A stretch of DNA of 64,000 bases from Branchipolynoe longqiensis (GCA_030323885.1 CM059194.1:5533186-5597185), one strand, 5' to 3'. Positions 32,993-42,815 are shown, counted from the stretch's first letter. Translations and numbers: made by a program. The notes: a model not told the origin generated them from the sequence alone.

Positions 32993-33240
32993 CCTGACCT
33001 GTCCTGACCAGGCTTACCGCAAACACTGAATGTAATGACAATATGTTATTACGTTAACACTGTTCTCATAATAGACCACATCCCGCCGGTTAAGCTAGTG
33101 ACATCTATCGGCAGAATCTGGAACCACTCTAGTCGGGTCGTTTCCTAGACCGTCTAGGCTTTCACATGCTCTGTCTCCATAAAGAATGCTTGGAAAAATA
33201 ATAATATGCTTGATTATATTCAGGTATTCATATAATAAAT

Positions 33241-34020
33241 AATAATAATAAAACGTTTATATAGCGCCCGATCCTGCAAGCCGTTCTCAGGCGCTTTACA
33301 TAAGAAACAAATATACAGGAAAATTAATTTCACCTAGTTAAAAGCACATTTAAACAAATGTGTCTTAAGACCTTTTTTAAAAGCACCAACAGATTTATAA
33401 TCTGTGATATATCCTGGCAGAGCATTCCACAGTCTCGGGGCAGCAATACTAAAAGCACGATCTCCAAAGCCTTTGAGTCTGCTCCGAGGAACTGCTAACT
33501 GGCTGGAGTCTGTGGAGCGCAGTGTTCGAACATTTGTTCTCTCCTGGAGCATATCTCTCATCTATTGTGGAGCCTGATCATGCAAGGCACGATATACAAG
33601 AAGCAGCACCTTGAAATCAATTCTCTTCTCCACAGGGAGCCAGTGTAATGATTTCAGCACAGGAGTGATGTGATCAAATTTCTTTGTATCCGTCAACAAC
33701 CTGGCAGCTGCATTCTGTATATGTTGCAGTTTTGAGATACTTGACAGCGGCAGACCATACAAGAGAGCATTACAATAATCCAGGCGTGAACCAATGAAAG
33801 CATGAGTAACCTTCTCCAACGAGTGAGGTGTCAGGGCATCCTTGATAGATTTGAGATGTCTCAGTGGCATAAATGATGCCCTACACACCATCTTGATGTG
33901 ATTAGACATATCAAGAATATTGTCAAAGATCACACCAATGTTACGGGGTGACTCACTAGCTTGAACACTATCTCCCAACAGGCATCTTCTGGGTTTCACT
34001 GCCGCTCTCTTCGCATTTAT
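33241..34020 (-). mobile_element. CR1/L2-type LINE 3' end, 5'-truncated
   Basis: The minus strand encodes the RT C terminus: SRLDYCNALLYGLP, LQHIQNAAARLLT, FDHITPVLKSLHWLPVEKRI, then after one in-frame TAG (33,562-33,564) RSRLKGFGDRAFSIAAPRLW and FKKGLKTHLFKCAF. The two halves are in the same frame, so a single nonsense change separates them. The 3' UTR has aagcgcctgagaacggcttg and gcgctatataaacg followed by (ATT)n at 33,241-33,255, the usual L2/CR1 end. Imperfect ~55-bp direct repeats (ctagtgacat...cagaatctggaaccactct) lie at 33,088 and 34,037. Confidence 0.87.
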
Positions 34021-34329
34021 TAAACCCCACCAGTTAAACTAGTGACATGTATCCGCAGAATCTGGAACCACTCTGGTTGGGTACTTTCCAGCTTAACCTG
34101 GAGGGGTCTCTTAAATAGTATAAATGACTGAAAATAAGCATGATCAGAATACCAGTGTCTCGGCGCTGAAAAAAGACTATTCAGATGAATAAAAATGCTT
34201 ACCAAAATAAAAAACACAAAAAAAACAACAAACAAGTAAACACGTGTCCCCTCCCTCCTCCTCCATTCGTCCACCCCTAACCCCGACCCCTAACCCCCAC
34301 CCCTAACCCCCATCCCAACCCCCTCTAAT
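34021..34329. other. Spacer with telomere-variant C-rich repeat
   Basis: About five acccctaaccccc-like units lie at 34,273-34,322. The rest is unremarkable. Confidence 0.5.
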
Positions 34330-34457
34330 GTGCCCATTATCGCCCTGCGTTTAAATTTCCCGCCGTCAGTGATTGGCTTTGTGAAGTCCGTGGCTTTTCA
34401 ACCAGCAATGTTTAATTTCAGAACCTACTCCCGGAAGTGAAGATACCGGAACCAGTT
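34330..34457 (+). promoter_or_regulatory. Candidate promoter: E2F-like, CCAAT-like and ETS-like sites
   Basis: Seen in order: tttcccgcc (34,356-34,364, E2F-type), gattgg (inverted CCAAT, about 34,372), and ccggaagtg (34,431-34,439, ETS/GABPA-type). A second ETS site, cacttccgg, lies inside the next coding region at about 34,471. Such clusters mark promoters of broadly expressed genes in animals. Function here is inferred. Confidence 0.45.
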
Positions 34458-34548
34458 ATGGCTGCCCGAGCACTTCCGGTAGTAGCAGTAGCAGCCATTG
34501 GAGCTGGTGCAGCCTCGGCTTCAATCAGGATCAAAGACCTACCGCCAG
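34458..34548 (+). CDS. Candidate first coding exon, product unknown
   Basis: The ATG at 34,458 opens MAARALPVVAVAAIGAGAAS then ASIRIKDLPP, ending in a CAG/gtgtat donor at 34,549. The Ala-rich N terminus with spaced Arg looks like a mitochondrial presequence or a short membrane anchor, but I recognise no family. The frame extends upstream to an acceptor-like tttaatttcag at 34,421, so a longer exon (NLLPEVKIPEPV before the Met) is possible. The 248-bp gap to the next exon contains a GT-rich microsatellite. The exon phase (one base carried over) matches the acceptor at 34,797. Confidence 0.42.
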
Positions 34549-34551
34549 GTG

Positions 34552-34690
34552 TATGAGTGTGTGGGTGTGTGGGTGTGTGGGTGTGTGTGGATGGGTGGGT
34601 ATGTGGGTGTGTGTGGGTGAGTGTGTATGGGTGTGGGTGGGTGTGGGTAGATTTGTGTGCGCGTGGGTGTGTGGAGGTGGGTGGGTGTGG
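34552..34690. repeat. (GTGTGGGT)n-like microsatellite in candidate intron
   Basis: gtgtgtgggtgtgtgggtg-type repeats. Reads as Thr/His/Pro-rich on the minus strand. Confidence 0.85.
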
Positions 34691-34796
34691 AGGTAGGTCT
34701 GGGGGAACGGGGTAGATGTGTTGGGGGGAGTGGGAGGGCTTCACCAAGCAGCTCGGCTTACCCACAATTCACGGCGGTTTTGTTTGATCTTTGCAG

Positions 34797-35154
34797 GGGA
34801 AGGATTGGTTTCTTTAGTAAAACCTCCCAGATCGCCCCGTTCCACGCCTGACTCCGTTCCGCGGGCTCCCATTAAGGGGTTCGCTCCGGCCAATGGTGCA
34901 CTGCAATACCCCTATCACACCAAACTAGTTCTCACTACGTTTTTGAATATGTTGCTGAACGGACTCAAACTGTTTTGCGAACGGAATGGGTGTAGTAGCA
35001 ACTTTTTATGGTCTTTTTACGGGCTAGAACGGAATGGTGCTCCAGAACTTTGAGCATGCCCAAAATGTTCTTGCAGCCACGTTCTACCCTGACTACAGCC
35101 CGTTGGTCGGACGTTTTGAGAACTAGTTTGGTGTGATGGGGGTGTTACCTACAG
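34797..35154 (+). CDS. Candidate second exon, interrupted by a MITE
   Basis: The acceptor gtttgatctttgcag precedes 34,797. Spliced to the previous exon, the frame reads GEGLVSLVKPPRSPRSTPDS then VPRAPIKGFAPANGALQ. At 34,909 a MITE of about 240 bp begins. Immediately after it is tacctacag followed by gtaacc at 35,155, a good donor. Removing the MITE with one copy of a ta/tac target would give ...ALQYLQ and an intact exon. As it stands, the frame runs into the MITE and stops at 35,051-35,053. No domain is recognised. It could be a pseudogene, a polymorphic insertion or chance. Confidence 0.38.
34909..35149. mobile_element. MITE with ~28-bp TIRs
   Basis: Left acccctatcacaccaaacta then gttctca. 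Right tgagaactagtttggtgtga then tgggggt. The interior has gaacgg-rich words. End sequence is similar in style to the element at 22,479 (cccctgtcacac). Confidence 0.8.
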
Positions 35155-35186
35155 GTAACCGAGGGTCCTCACCGCGAAACAATATA

Positions 35187-35322
35187 AGTTGTTTGTTAGG
35201 GTTTTATATCCTGGAAACATCTGTGGTCATATCAGGACAGGTACTGACTAGTGACAGCGTGCTCTCATTGTGACTTTATAGTGCTGCCCCACTGGGAAAT
35301 CAGGCAATTGGCGCCATAATAT
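35187..35322 (-). mobile_element. Truncated SINE-A abutting the 97-bp array
   Basis: Tail gttttatatcctggaaacat to gggaaatcaggcaattggcg. The head is missing. Confidence 0.7.
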
Positions 35323-35800
35323 AGAGGAGACTAATACCTCCTCCAATACCCTGATATGACAGGTGGCGCCACTACTCGGCTCTTTACCTCATCAACTTCC
35401 GTCAATAAGGTTGTACTAATGAATTAACCTCCTCCTTTACCACCCAGATATGAGAGGTGGCGCCACCACTCAGCTCTTTACCTCGCTAACCTCCAATAAG
35501 GTTACACTATTGTATTACTATTAACCTTCTCCATAAATACCCGGATATGACTGGTGGCGCCACCACTCAGCTCTTTACCTCGCTAACCTCCAATAAGGTT
35601 ACACTATTGTATTACTATTAACCTTCTCCATAAATACCCGGATATGACTGGTGGCGCCACCACTCAGCTCTGTACCTCGCTAACCTCCAATAAGGTTACA
35701 CTATTGTATTAGCCTCTTCTGTCAACACCCAGATATGACCAGTGGCGCCACCACGCAGCTCTCTGCCTCACTAACCTCCTCCAACTACCAATATAAGTCA
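35323..35800. repeat. 91-97-bp tandem repeat, 5 copies
   Basis: gatatgac/a followed by ggtggcgccaccact recurs at 35,353, 35,447, 35,544, 35,641 and 35,732. Each unit also has ctctttacctcgctaacctc and aataaggttacactattgta. Confidence 0.88.
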
Positions 35801-35921
35801 TTGTGAAAAGCATTTAGAATTAGAACTCTTCAGCAAATTGTCTTGTCCTAGTTCAATATATTGTCACTTATGTTTTAATTGAACAATAATAATAATAAAG
35901 CATGATATAGAAAGGTCGTTG

Positions 35922-35985
35922 GTTGGTTGTTGGAGTTTTAAATCCTGGCAACACCGAAGGTCATATCAGGACGGGTACCATCATA
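35922..35985 (-). mobile_element. SINE-A tail fragment
   Basis: ggttgttggagttttaaatc then ctggcaacaccgaaggtcat. Confidence 0.7.
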
Positions 35986-36004
35986 TCATGGTGATATAGA
36001 AAGA

Positions 36005-37318
36005 CTAGTTACAGTATAACCCTGTTAAACCAAGCTCGGTTAAACCAAGCGATTGGTTAATCCAAACCTTTGTCGGCGGCCCAGCAAAATACTACCATTT
36101 ATCATATAAAAAAGTTGGTTAAACCAAAGTCAGTTATTCCAAATTATCGGTTAATCCAAACAAAATGGGGGACCTCCGACTTTTTAGTTCAAGTTCCTGC
36201 CGCTCGCATCGCCACTGAAGTAGTGGGCCTCTAGGGCACACTGTAACACTGCAAATTCAATGGCTATGAGCAATCTTCATACAGAAGAAGTGTAATATCT
36301 CTAAAACTACACCACCTAGAGATAAACCAATGGGTAGACATATAGAAAACATATTCAACAAATAGATTATATTAAATTTATCAGGGTAGGGTTCTGCATT
36401 TCTATTAATTTTTAATAAAATAAACCTTTTGCACTGCGCGTACCGGCAAACTCAATGCATTGTCAATGGCCTTGAGCAATCTTGAATTATATTCATACAA
36501 AAGAAGTGAAATATCTCTAAAACCACACCACCTAGAGACAAACCGCTTGGTAGACATATAGAAAACATATTCATCGAATAGATTATATTAAATTGATAAG
36601 GATAGGGTTCTGCATTTCTATTAATTTTGAATAAAATAAACGTTTTGCACTGCGCGTACCGGCAAACTCAATGCATTGTCAATGGCAATATCTCTAACAC
36701 CACACCACTTAGAAACAAACTGTTTGGTAGACATATAGAAAACATATCCAACGATTAGATTATATTAAATTTATATGGTTAGGGTGCTGTATTTCCATTA
36801 ATTTTGAATAAAATAGACGTTTTGCACTGCGCGTCCCAGCAAACTCAATGCATTGTCAATGGATGTGAGCAATCTTCATATAGAAGAAGTCAAATATCTC
36901 TAAAACCACACCACCTAGAGACAAACCACTTGGTACACATATAGAAAACATATCCAACGAATAGATTATATTAAATTTATATGGTTAGGGTGCTGTATTT
37001 CTATTAATTTTGAATAAAATAAACGTTCTGCACTGCGCGTACCGGCAAACTCAAGGCATTGTCAATGGCCGTATATGCCCACTAGTACCGATGCGCCACC
37101 AAGTGTCGGAAAAACTAACTAGCCCACATGTCCCCCATTGTCAGACCCCAGGCCACTTCCAGTACGGTTAAACCAAACTTTCATGTGGTTATAAGGTCAT
37201 CTGAGACCCCACCAACTTTTTTATATGATAAATGGTAGTATTTTGCTGGGCCGCCGAAAAAAGTTTGGATTAACTGATCATTTGGTTTAACCGAGTTTGG
37301 TTTAATGGGGTTATACTG
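36005..37318. mobile_element. pogo/Tigger-like non-autonomous element
   Basis: Both ends read cagtataaccc(t/c)(a/g)ttaaacca and are preceded by TA, with TIRs of about 110 bp (36,005-36,115 and 37,208-37,318) that share cggcggcccagcaaaatact and accatttatcatataaaaaa. CAGT-A-TAACC ends and a TA target are features of Tc1/mariner pogo-Tigger elements. No transposase. The interior is a tandem repeat. A second related end (aacgggtttatactgta) lies at 37,480-37,499, suggesting nesting or a longer parent. Confidence 0.78.
36290..37065. repeat. ~175-215-bp tandem repeat inside the pogo-like element, 4 copies
   Basis: gcactgcgcgtaccggcaaa and ctcaatgcattgtcaatgg recur at about 36,432, 36,647, 36,823 and 37,030, with gtagacatatagaaaacata between. 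Confidence 0.85.
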
Positions 37319-37685
37319 TATATACATAAAAAAACAATAATCAAAGTGTCCACATAAATTGTATATTACATTCATAATGCAGCAGCATTTTTGCCAAAGC
37401 CAAATCAAAGTCGAAGCCAAAGCTTGGTTAAGCCAATGATCAGATAATCCAAACAAATTTCTAGGGTCCCTTCAAGTTTGGTTTAACGGGTTTATACTGT
37501 ATATAGATTGCAGTATTTACAATTAACGACTCATCAGTGGAGTTTCTAAGGGATGGATATTGACTTTGATATTGATCTTATCAAATAGGAAGGAATGAAA
37601 ACTTGAACAATGATAGAAGTGAAAAGGCAAAGGAAAAACAGGGGCATTATGCTGGGTTGGAGACTCTTCCCAGTGCTAGTTAATC

Positions 37686-37735
37686 AGTTGGGGTTTTACG
37701 TCCTGACAATATCTAAGGTCATATAAGGGTTACTT
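37686..37735 (-). mobile_element. SINE-A tail fragment
   Basis: gttggggttttacgtcctga then caatatctaaggtcatataa. Confidence 0.65.
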
Positions 37736-37870
37736 AGTCACTACAGGTGAAAAAAAGGTGATGTAGTCAAATATATTGATAGGCTTTAGATGCCTCTTCG
37801 GTGATTAGTGACCTACAAATCAAAGTTTGTTTCGATTATATTCCATAGAGGAGCACACTCTGTGTGTATA

Positions 37871-38042
37871 TGACCAGACGGGATGGCCGAATGAGTTAAT
37901 CGTTCGTCTCCCGATTTGGTAGATTGTGGGGTTCGAACCGATGTACATTCGCTATGAATGCGCACTGTCACAAGTCAGTACCCGTCCTGACATGACCTTA
38001 GATGTTGAGAGGACGTAAAACTCCAACAAGCAACCAATACGT
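37871..38042 (+). mobile_element. SINE-A with internal deletion
   Basis: The head gaccagacgggatggccgaa and B-box-like gggttcgaacc join directly to the 3' body at atgcgcactgtcacaagtca. About 200 bases of body are missing. Confidence 0.8.
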
Positions 38043-38105
38043 GTATATGTTCCCAGGTTTACATCACTCAAGTAGGTGATCTAGGTCATTAGAACTAACT
38101 GACCT

Positions 38106-38182
38106 CAATAGTGACTGGTCGGCCTCTGAGACCCCTGAGACCTCTGAGACCTCTGAGACCTCTGAGGCCCTGAGACCTCCCC
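38106..38182. repeat. 10-bp repeat (cctctgagac)n
   Basis: About seven copies with minor changes. Confidence 0.85.
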
Positions 38183-38224
38183 ATGCTGGAACAGGCGATA
38201 AATAACTCCCAAAGACTGGTTAAT

Positions 38225-39192
38225 GTAATAATACACAGTGTCTCAAAAGTATATTTAAAAAATTAATTGGGATGACTAAAAACTGGTTAACGACATACAA
38301 AAATATAATTATTTCAAAGTATATGCCGCAAAGAATTAGCGCTCCACCTGGCGACCATCAGTGTCTCTATGAAGCTTAAGGCGCCGAGTTCTGCTGTCAC
38401 AATGCGCAGATCCATTTTTCTGAAATTGCATTAACAACTGACAAATAGCCTTGCTTGTTATACCTTTCTTCTGAAACTTTCTCTCAAAATGATTTCTAAT
38501 TGTGTCACATTTCAAGCAATTTATCACGCATGTTACCACAAACACTCATTCTTCCTTGTTTATTATTACTAATATTAGTGACATGGGCCTGAAATGGAAA
38601 ATTTAACATTTAAGCACAATTTGACATAAACCTTCTTTTTTGGGGGTAAAGTATTTATTCATCTGAATATGACATTTGTCAGTGCCGGAGCACTCGTCTT
38701 CCGGCATCTTACTATTGGAATTGACAGTCTAAATAATCTAAGTTTGATCAGTGCTGTATTAGTTACAGCACCGATCCTGTAGAATTAAGGGAGTGGCTCC
38801 TGCTGTATTATGTACAGCACCAGTCACTGTAGTTCATGCAAAAATGGGGAGCAGCACCGAGTAGAAAGTGTATTCTCGGGGCAACTCAAACAATCGTTGA
38901 GGGTTACATTTTTTCTCTTATAAAACAAGGTAAGTTTATAGTTGACAAGACATTTGTATGTCTTATATATAATGTTCAATGTGTTTAAGCAGGTTGATAG
39001 TTGTGTAGGATGTTCGGTGTGTTGATGGTTTGTTCATGATGGTTAAGGGTAGTGGCAGGGGAGGGGGGGCCCAATTATCGTTTTGTAAATACACAAATTT
39101 GCACTGATGATACATAACTTTATGACAGAAGAGCATTTGATCAAATTAAAATATCCAATGTTACTGAGATAGTTAGTGACTTTTGAGACACC
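38225..39192 (-). mobile_element. Decayed DNA transposon with short TIRs
   Basis: The left end cagtgtctcaaaagtatatt and right end (minus) gggtgtctcaaaagtcacta share gtgtctcaaaagt. The element spans about 970 bp and contains one N-terminal transposase-like fragment and a LINE-tail-like segment (atttattcatctgaatatga at about 38,652). Closest in style to mariner/IS630-superfamily elements with gggtgtctcaaaa ends. Confidence 0.6.
38336..38545 (-). pseudogene. Transposase N-terminal HTH-like fragment
   Basis: The 69-codon frame contains FERKFQKKGITSKAICQLLM then QFQKNGSAHCDSRTRRLKL. The pattern (F...K.G.TSKAI..L...F...GS......R) resembles the helix-turn-helix of mariner-like transposases, where a K-F-x-x-T-G-S motif follows the recognition helix. 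No catalytic domain remains. Assignment rests on pattern similarity only. Confidence 0.45.
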
Positions 39193-39234
39193 CGGCGTAC
39201 ATCCACGAATGGTCATATTCACTCATGAAACTTG

Positions 39235-39735
39235 TGTCATGGGGGTGATGAAAATGGAAAATATTGCGCCTAGAGCAGGACTTGAACCCACATCTCTTTG
39301 CACTCCAGGCAAGTGTGCTAACCATTACACCACCAAGACTCCCTGATATCACCACACTACCCACGCCTACCTGTATATGCGGCTCCTTGCCTGAGAGGTC
39401 AGTGCAGACTACTACACTCGTCCCCCTGGAATTGTAAGTCTTTTAAATGGTCATTTAATGCTTACAATTACATACATACAGGCAATGCACTTACACATAC
39501 ATACACAAGGTAGGTTCAACAACCATATAGTACATAGCTTTCATAGGAGGATCGTGGTCATGGAACCAGTGTCATTGCGGGTAATGAAAAATGGGAAATA
39601 GTGCGCCTAGAGCGGGAATCAAACTCACATCGATTGCATTCCAGGCCAGTGTGCTGACCATCACACCTAGGATCCATGATGTCACCACGCTACGCACGCC
39701 TATCTGTCCAAGTCAGCTCAGACTACTACACCTGT
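39235..39735 (-). mobile_element. SINE-C tandem, two copies
   Basis: Minus-strand heads lie at about 39,280-39,345 and 39,610-39,675, about 330 bases apart, each followed by the body and the tail gcctgtatgtatgtaattgt. A head-to-tail dimer. Confidence 0.8.
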
Positions 39736-40149
39736 AAATGAGGTTTCTCAAGTCGTACTAGTGCTCCTTTAAGTGGACGTGTCCATTTTCCGTTGGCGGT
39801 GAATTGTTTTTTTTTAGTAAAACGTCCATCTGACGCGGCAGTGATTACTTTCGGCACCAGGTTTGTTTAAGTTGGCAATTCAATTACAGGAAATGATGTT
39901 TTTTTTAACAGTTCTCCAGCGGCCAAGTGGAGTGGTGGGACGTGAGTCATCTTAACTACGGGGACGTTGGGTCCTCAGTTTGCACAATTGCCACAGTCAT
40001 TGTCAGATTCCTCAATCTAGCCAATCAGCGACCAGCAATGCATTCTTCACTTATATATACGTATAAACCGACCACCTCCCTAAATGAACCAATTATAGTC
40101 GGTCCCAAGGTCGGTCGATTTAGAGAGGTTTTACGGTATATATATACAT
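39736..40149. other. Spacer; possible DNA-transposon end
   Basis: At 40,060-40,140, ataaaccgaccacctcccta and cgatttagagaggttttacg are partial inverted repeats with pogo-like aaaacctctctaaat wording. Otherwise nothing recognised. Confidence 0.3.
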
Positions 40150-40335
40150 ATATACGTGCTCTATAATCTATTATGGGAATATAAACAAGGGCACTACCAC
40201 TTATCAGTTTTCTTCTATATATTAGTTATTACCTACTATCCTACGGTCATAGGAGTTAGTTCCTGCTTCTGCCACTAGGGTGCCCCCTGTGAGTGGCTCC
40301 TGGCCACCCTGAGACCAGCTGCATCTGGCCACTAC
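40150..40335 (-). repeat. Dispersed repeat, mate of 4,130-4,310
   Basis: Reverse complement contains ggaactaactcctatgaccg and cccttgtttatattcccata then atagattatagagcacg. Confidence 0.6.
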
Positions 40336-40539
40336 CTTTACATTGCACCCTTGTTAAAACATACTAAAAAGGGGGGGGGGGGTCTATTTCAGCCGATTGT
40401 CCGAGTTAACTGCTAGTAGGGGGTTCATAATTTATATGTAATATATAACATATTATACGAGTAAAAAGGCACGGCAGGGAATCATTATTCTTCTTCTTAT
40501 TATATGTGTACCAATTATTCTATGCATTGTCTCCACTGC

Positions 40540-40866
40540 TCATGAATCGGCCTAATCGGTAGAGAGCAGGCCTCGCATGCGGGCGATTGGCAGTTCGGTT
40601 CCCAGTCGAGTCAAACTGATAACTTATCAAATTGATAGTTGTCGCATCCTAGCCTGGCGCTAGGCATTAATAGAATAGGGTAAGGACTGGTTAGCTCAGT
40701 GTCAAGATAATGTGACTGAGTGGGAAATTGGGTCATGGCGCGGGCCACCTTATTTCCCAGTGGGGCAGCACTATAAAGTCCCCATGAGTGCACACTGTCA
40801 CAAGTTGGTACCTGTACTGATATGACCTTAGATGTTGCCAGATGTAAAACTCCAACAACCAACCAC
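40540..40866 (+). mobile_element. SINE-A copy, near full length
   Basis: Head gaatcggcctaatcggtaga, gttcggttcccagtcgagtc, tail gatgttgccagatgtaaaac. Confidence 0.82.
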
Positions 40867-40910
40867 TGATCATGATCGACCGGTGGCGCCACCACCGGTT
40901 CTCACCGTCC

Positions 40911-41234
40911 CTAATGGATGCGTGAAACCTCAAAGTCATCTGTGCTGCCCCCAATGACCCTCATGGTTAAGGGATTGATAATGATGAATTCACCAATGTG
41001 AGACCTAAACACGAACTGTCCGCCACGCCACCTAGCGAGCAGATCACCACTTATCTCTCGCCTAGCCGCCAACTCTCGGGGGCACCGAAAGTCTCGCGAG
41101 GTGTGACGTGAGAGAGCACGCATGTAAATAAGTCTTTTACCGCGGAGAATGCGCCATGACCTGTTACCTACAACTTTAGTTCTCACCGTTGCCACCAGAG
41201 GGCGGGTTGGTCGTGTACATCTTCTATAAGACAT
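40911..41234. other. CpG-containing spacer with TCTCGCGAG motif
   Basis: tctcgcgag at 41,092-41,100 and tgacgtgag at 41,105 (CRE-like). A 107-codon minus frame has no recognisable family. Possible promoter, not supported by an exon. Confidence 0.3.
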
Positions 41235-41262
41235 TTTACATGGAGTATGTGGCAGGGCATAT

Positions 41263-41620
41263 GCAGGTATTGCAGGTATAGCAATACCTCAGGGAGTTTG
41301 ATGCCCCTGCCCTGCAGAGTTGTAAACCACTGCCTTGTGGTACAGGTTCTTGACAGAACCAAAGGCTAAGGGAGCAAACCCTAAACAGAAAACCATGTCA
41401 CTTTGGCAGCATTAAGGGCGGTTGATGTATGGAACTCCCAACATCTCCTGACCAGCCACTGCAGGCACAAATAGTTTTGCGCCTGTCTTGACATGTTCTT
41501 GCCGGTGTGAAACCTCTATTTGCTCCCCGAGAGAGTGCCGCTGGTAACTTGCAAAAGTCAGCAGCACTTCAACACTTTTGCAGGCAGCTTTCATGAAATG
41601 TACAATCGCACAAAATGCCA
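41263..41620 (-). mobile_element. 3' part of an unclassified element, mate of 61,673-62,021
   Basis: The two loci match over ~350 bases. On the minus strand a frame includes FMKAACKSVEVLLTFASYQR and HSLGEQIEVSHRQEHVKTGA, and the segment ends in a short (atacctgca)n tail, which suggests a LINE-like 3' end. Its protein is not recognised. Confidence 0.5.
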
Positions 41621-41727
41621 TACCCGATCGGTCGTCGCCCGGGTTACCAAGGACCGCGCTGCCTGAGCTCATCTTCCGTCAACATTGGAAAATCAGCTAG
41701 GAGGAACACAACGCAACACAACACAAC

Positions 41728-41870
41728 TAAACCTGAAGCTGAGAGACATTAAGACCGACTCATGGACGCAACTCTCACAGCAGAGCTAAATGGAGAGCGG
41801 CAGTCAAGTAATGAAAGCAGTCTTTGTCGCATCACGACCGACAGCATGAATGATGATGATGATGATGTGG
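41728..41870 (+). mobile_element. LINE-R 3' end, short
   Basis: aaacctgaagctgagagaca to the (gat)n/(atg)n tail at 41,848-41,868. A two-base deletion breaks the C-terminal frame (cagcagagctaaatgg). Confidence 0.8.
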
Positions 41871-41875
41871 CCGGG

Positions 41876-42815
41876 TGGGCTGCTGCTGCTGCTACCCACA
41901 ACATTAGTTCTCTCCACTACCATCAGAGGGTGGGTCAGTGGTGGAGATCCTTCATAGACCTTTAGCGAATGGTAGACAGGAAGTGTGAATAAGCAACACA
42001 AGGAATAATTAGTAGCATGTGGTGAATAAGGGGTCAAATTTCTCTGGATCATCAGCCCATGCTTTTTCTAATCTGTTCTTGAATGAATTTATTGACTCGG
42101 CATCAATAACATTTTGTGGGACACTGTTCCATATGTTTATGATCCTGTTTGAGAAACTGTGTTGCCATAACTTTGAAATGGCTCTGGGTTTTACTAGTTT
42201 GAGAGTATGGCCCCATTTATGATCCTGTTTGAGAAACTGTGTTGCCTTAACTTTGAAATGGCTATGGGTTTTACTAGTTTGAGAGGATGCCCCCGACTGC
42301 CTTCTCTTTTATTCAATGTGAAAAATTGGTTCATATCTATTTGATCAAAACCTTTCATAATTTTAAATACTTCAATTATGTCACTTCTTTTCCTTCTGTA
42401 GGAAAGGGTAGGAAGTTTCAATTCCCTAAGCCTTTGTTCATAGGGTAAGTCCTTTATAACTGCAACTAATTTCATTGCACGTCTCTGAACCTTTTCGATC
42501 TCCAGAATATCTTTCCGAAATATTGGGCTCCAAATTTGTGGACAATATTCCAAAATTGGCCTAACAAGAGACTTAAATAGAATGAGAAAATTGTTCTTGT
42601 TGAGGCGATGGAAAGTTCTTTGAATTATTCCTACTCTCTGGTTAGCATTTGAGATGATAGTCCTCATGTGTTTCTGAAAGGAGAGTTGGGAGTCAAAGGT
42701 TACGCCCAAGTCCTTTTCATAGCTATCTTGTTGCAGGACAGTGGCTGGACAGACGTTGGAGAGGGAACCCACAACTATGTGACTTCACAGCTCCGTCAGC
42801 CTCCATATGTGTGCA
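41876..42815 (-). mobile_element. CR1-type LINE 3' end with 80-bp internal duplication
   Basis: The frame at 42,194-42,772 encodes the RT C terminus: EKDLGVTFDSQLSFQKHM, LFKSLVRPILEYCPQIWSP, EKVQRRAMKLV, then LPTLSYRRKRSDIIEVFKIM. An 80-bp tandem duplication (copies starting at about 42,134 and 42,214) shifts the frame. The original C terminus can still be read after it (IWNSVPQNVIDAESINSFKN, then RLEKAWADD) to a stop at 42,009-42,011. The 3' UTR abuts the tail of the plus-strand LINE-R at 41,870, so the two LINEs lie tail to tail. Confidence 0.85.

Noticed and set aside
40911..41234. 107-codon minus-strand ORF as a host gene
   Set aside because: No recognisable family and no splice borders, and length alone is not convincing.
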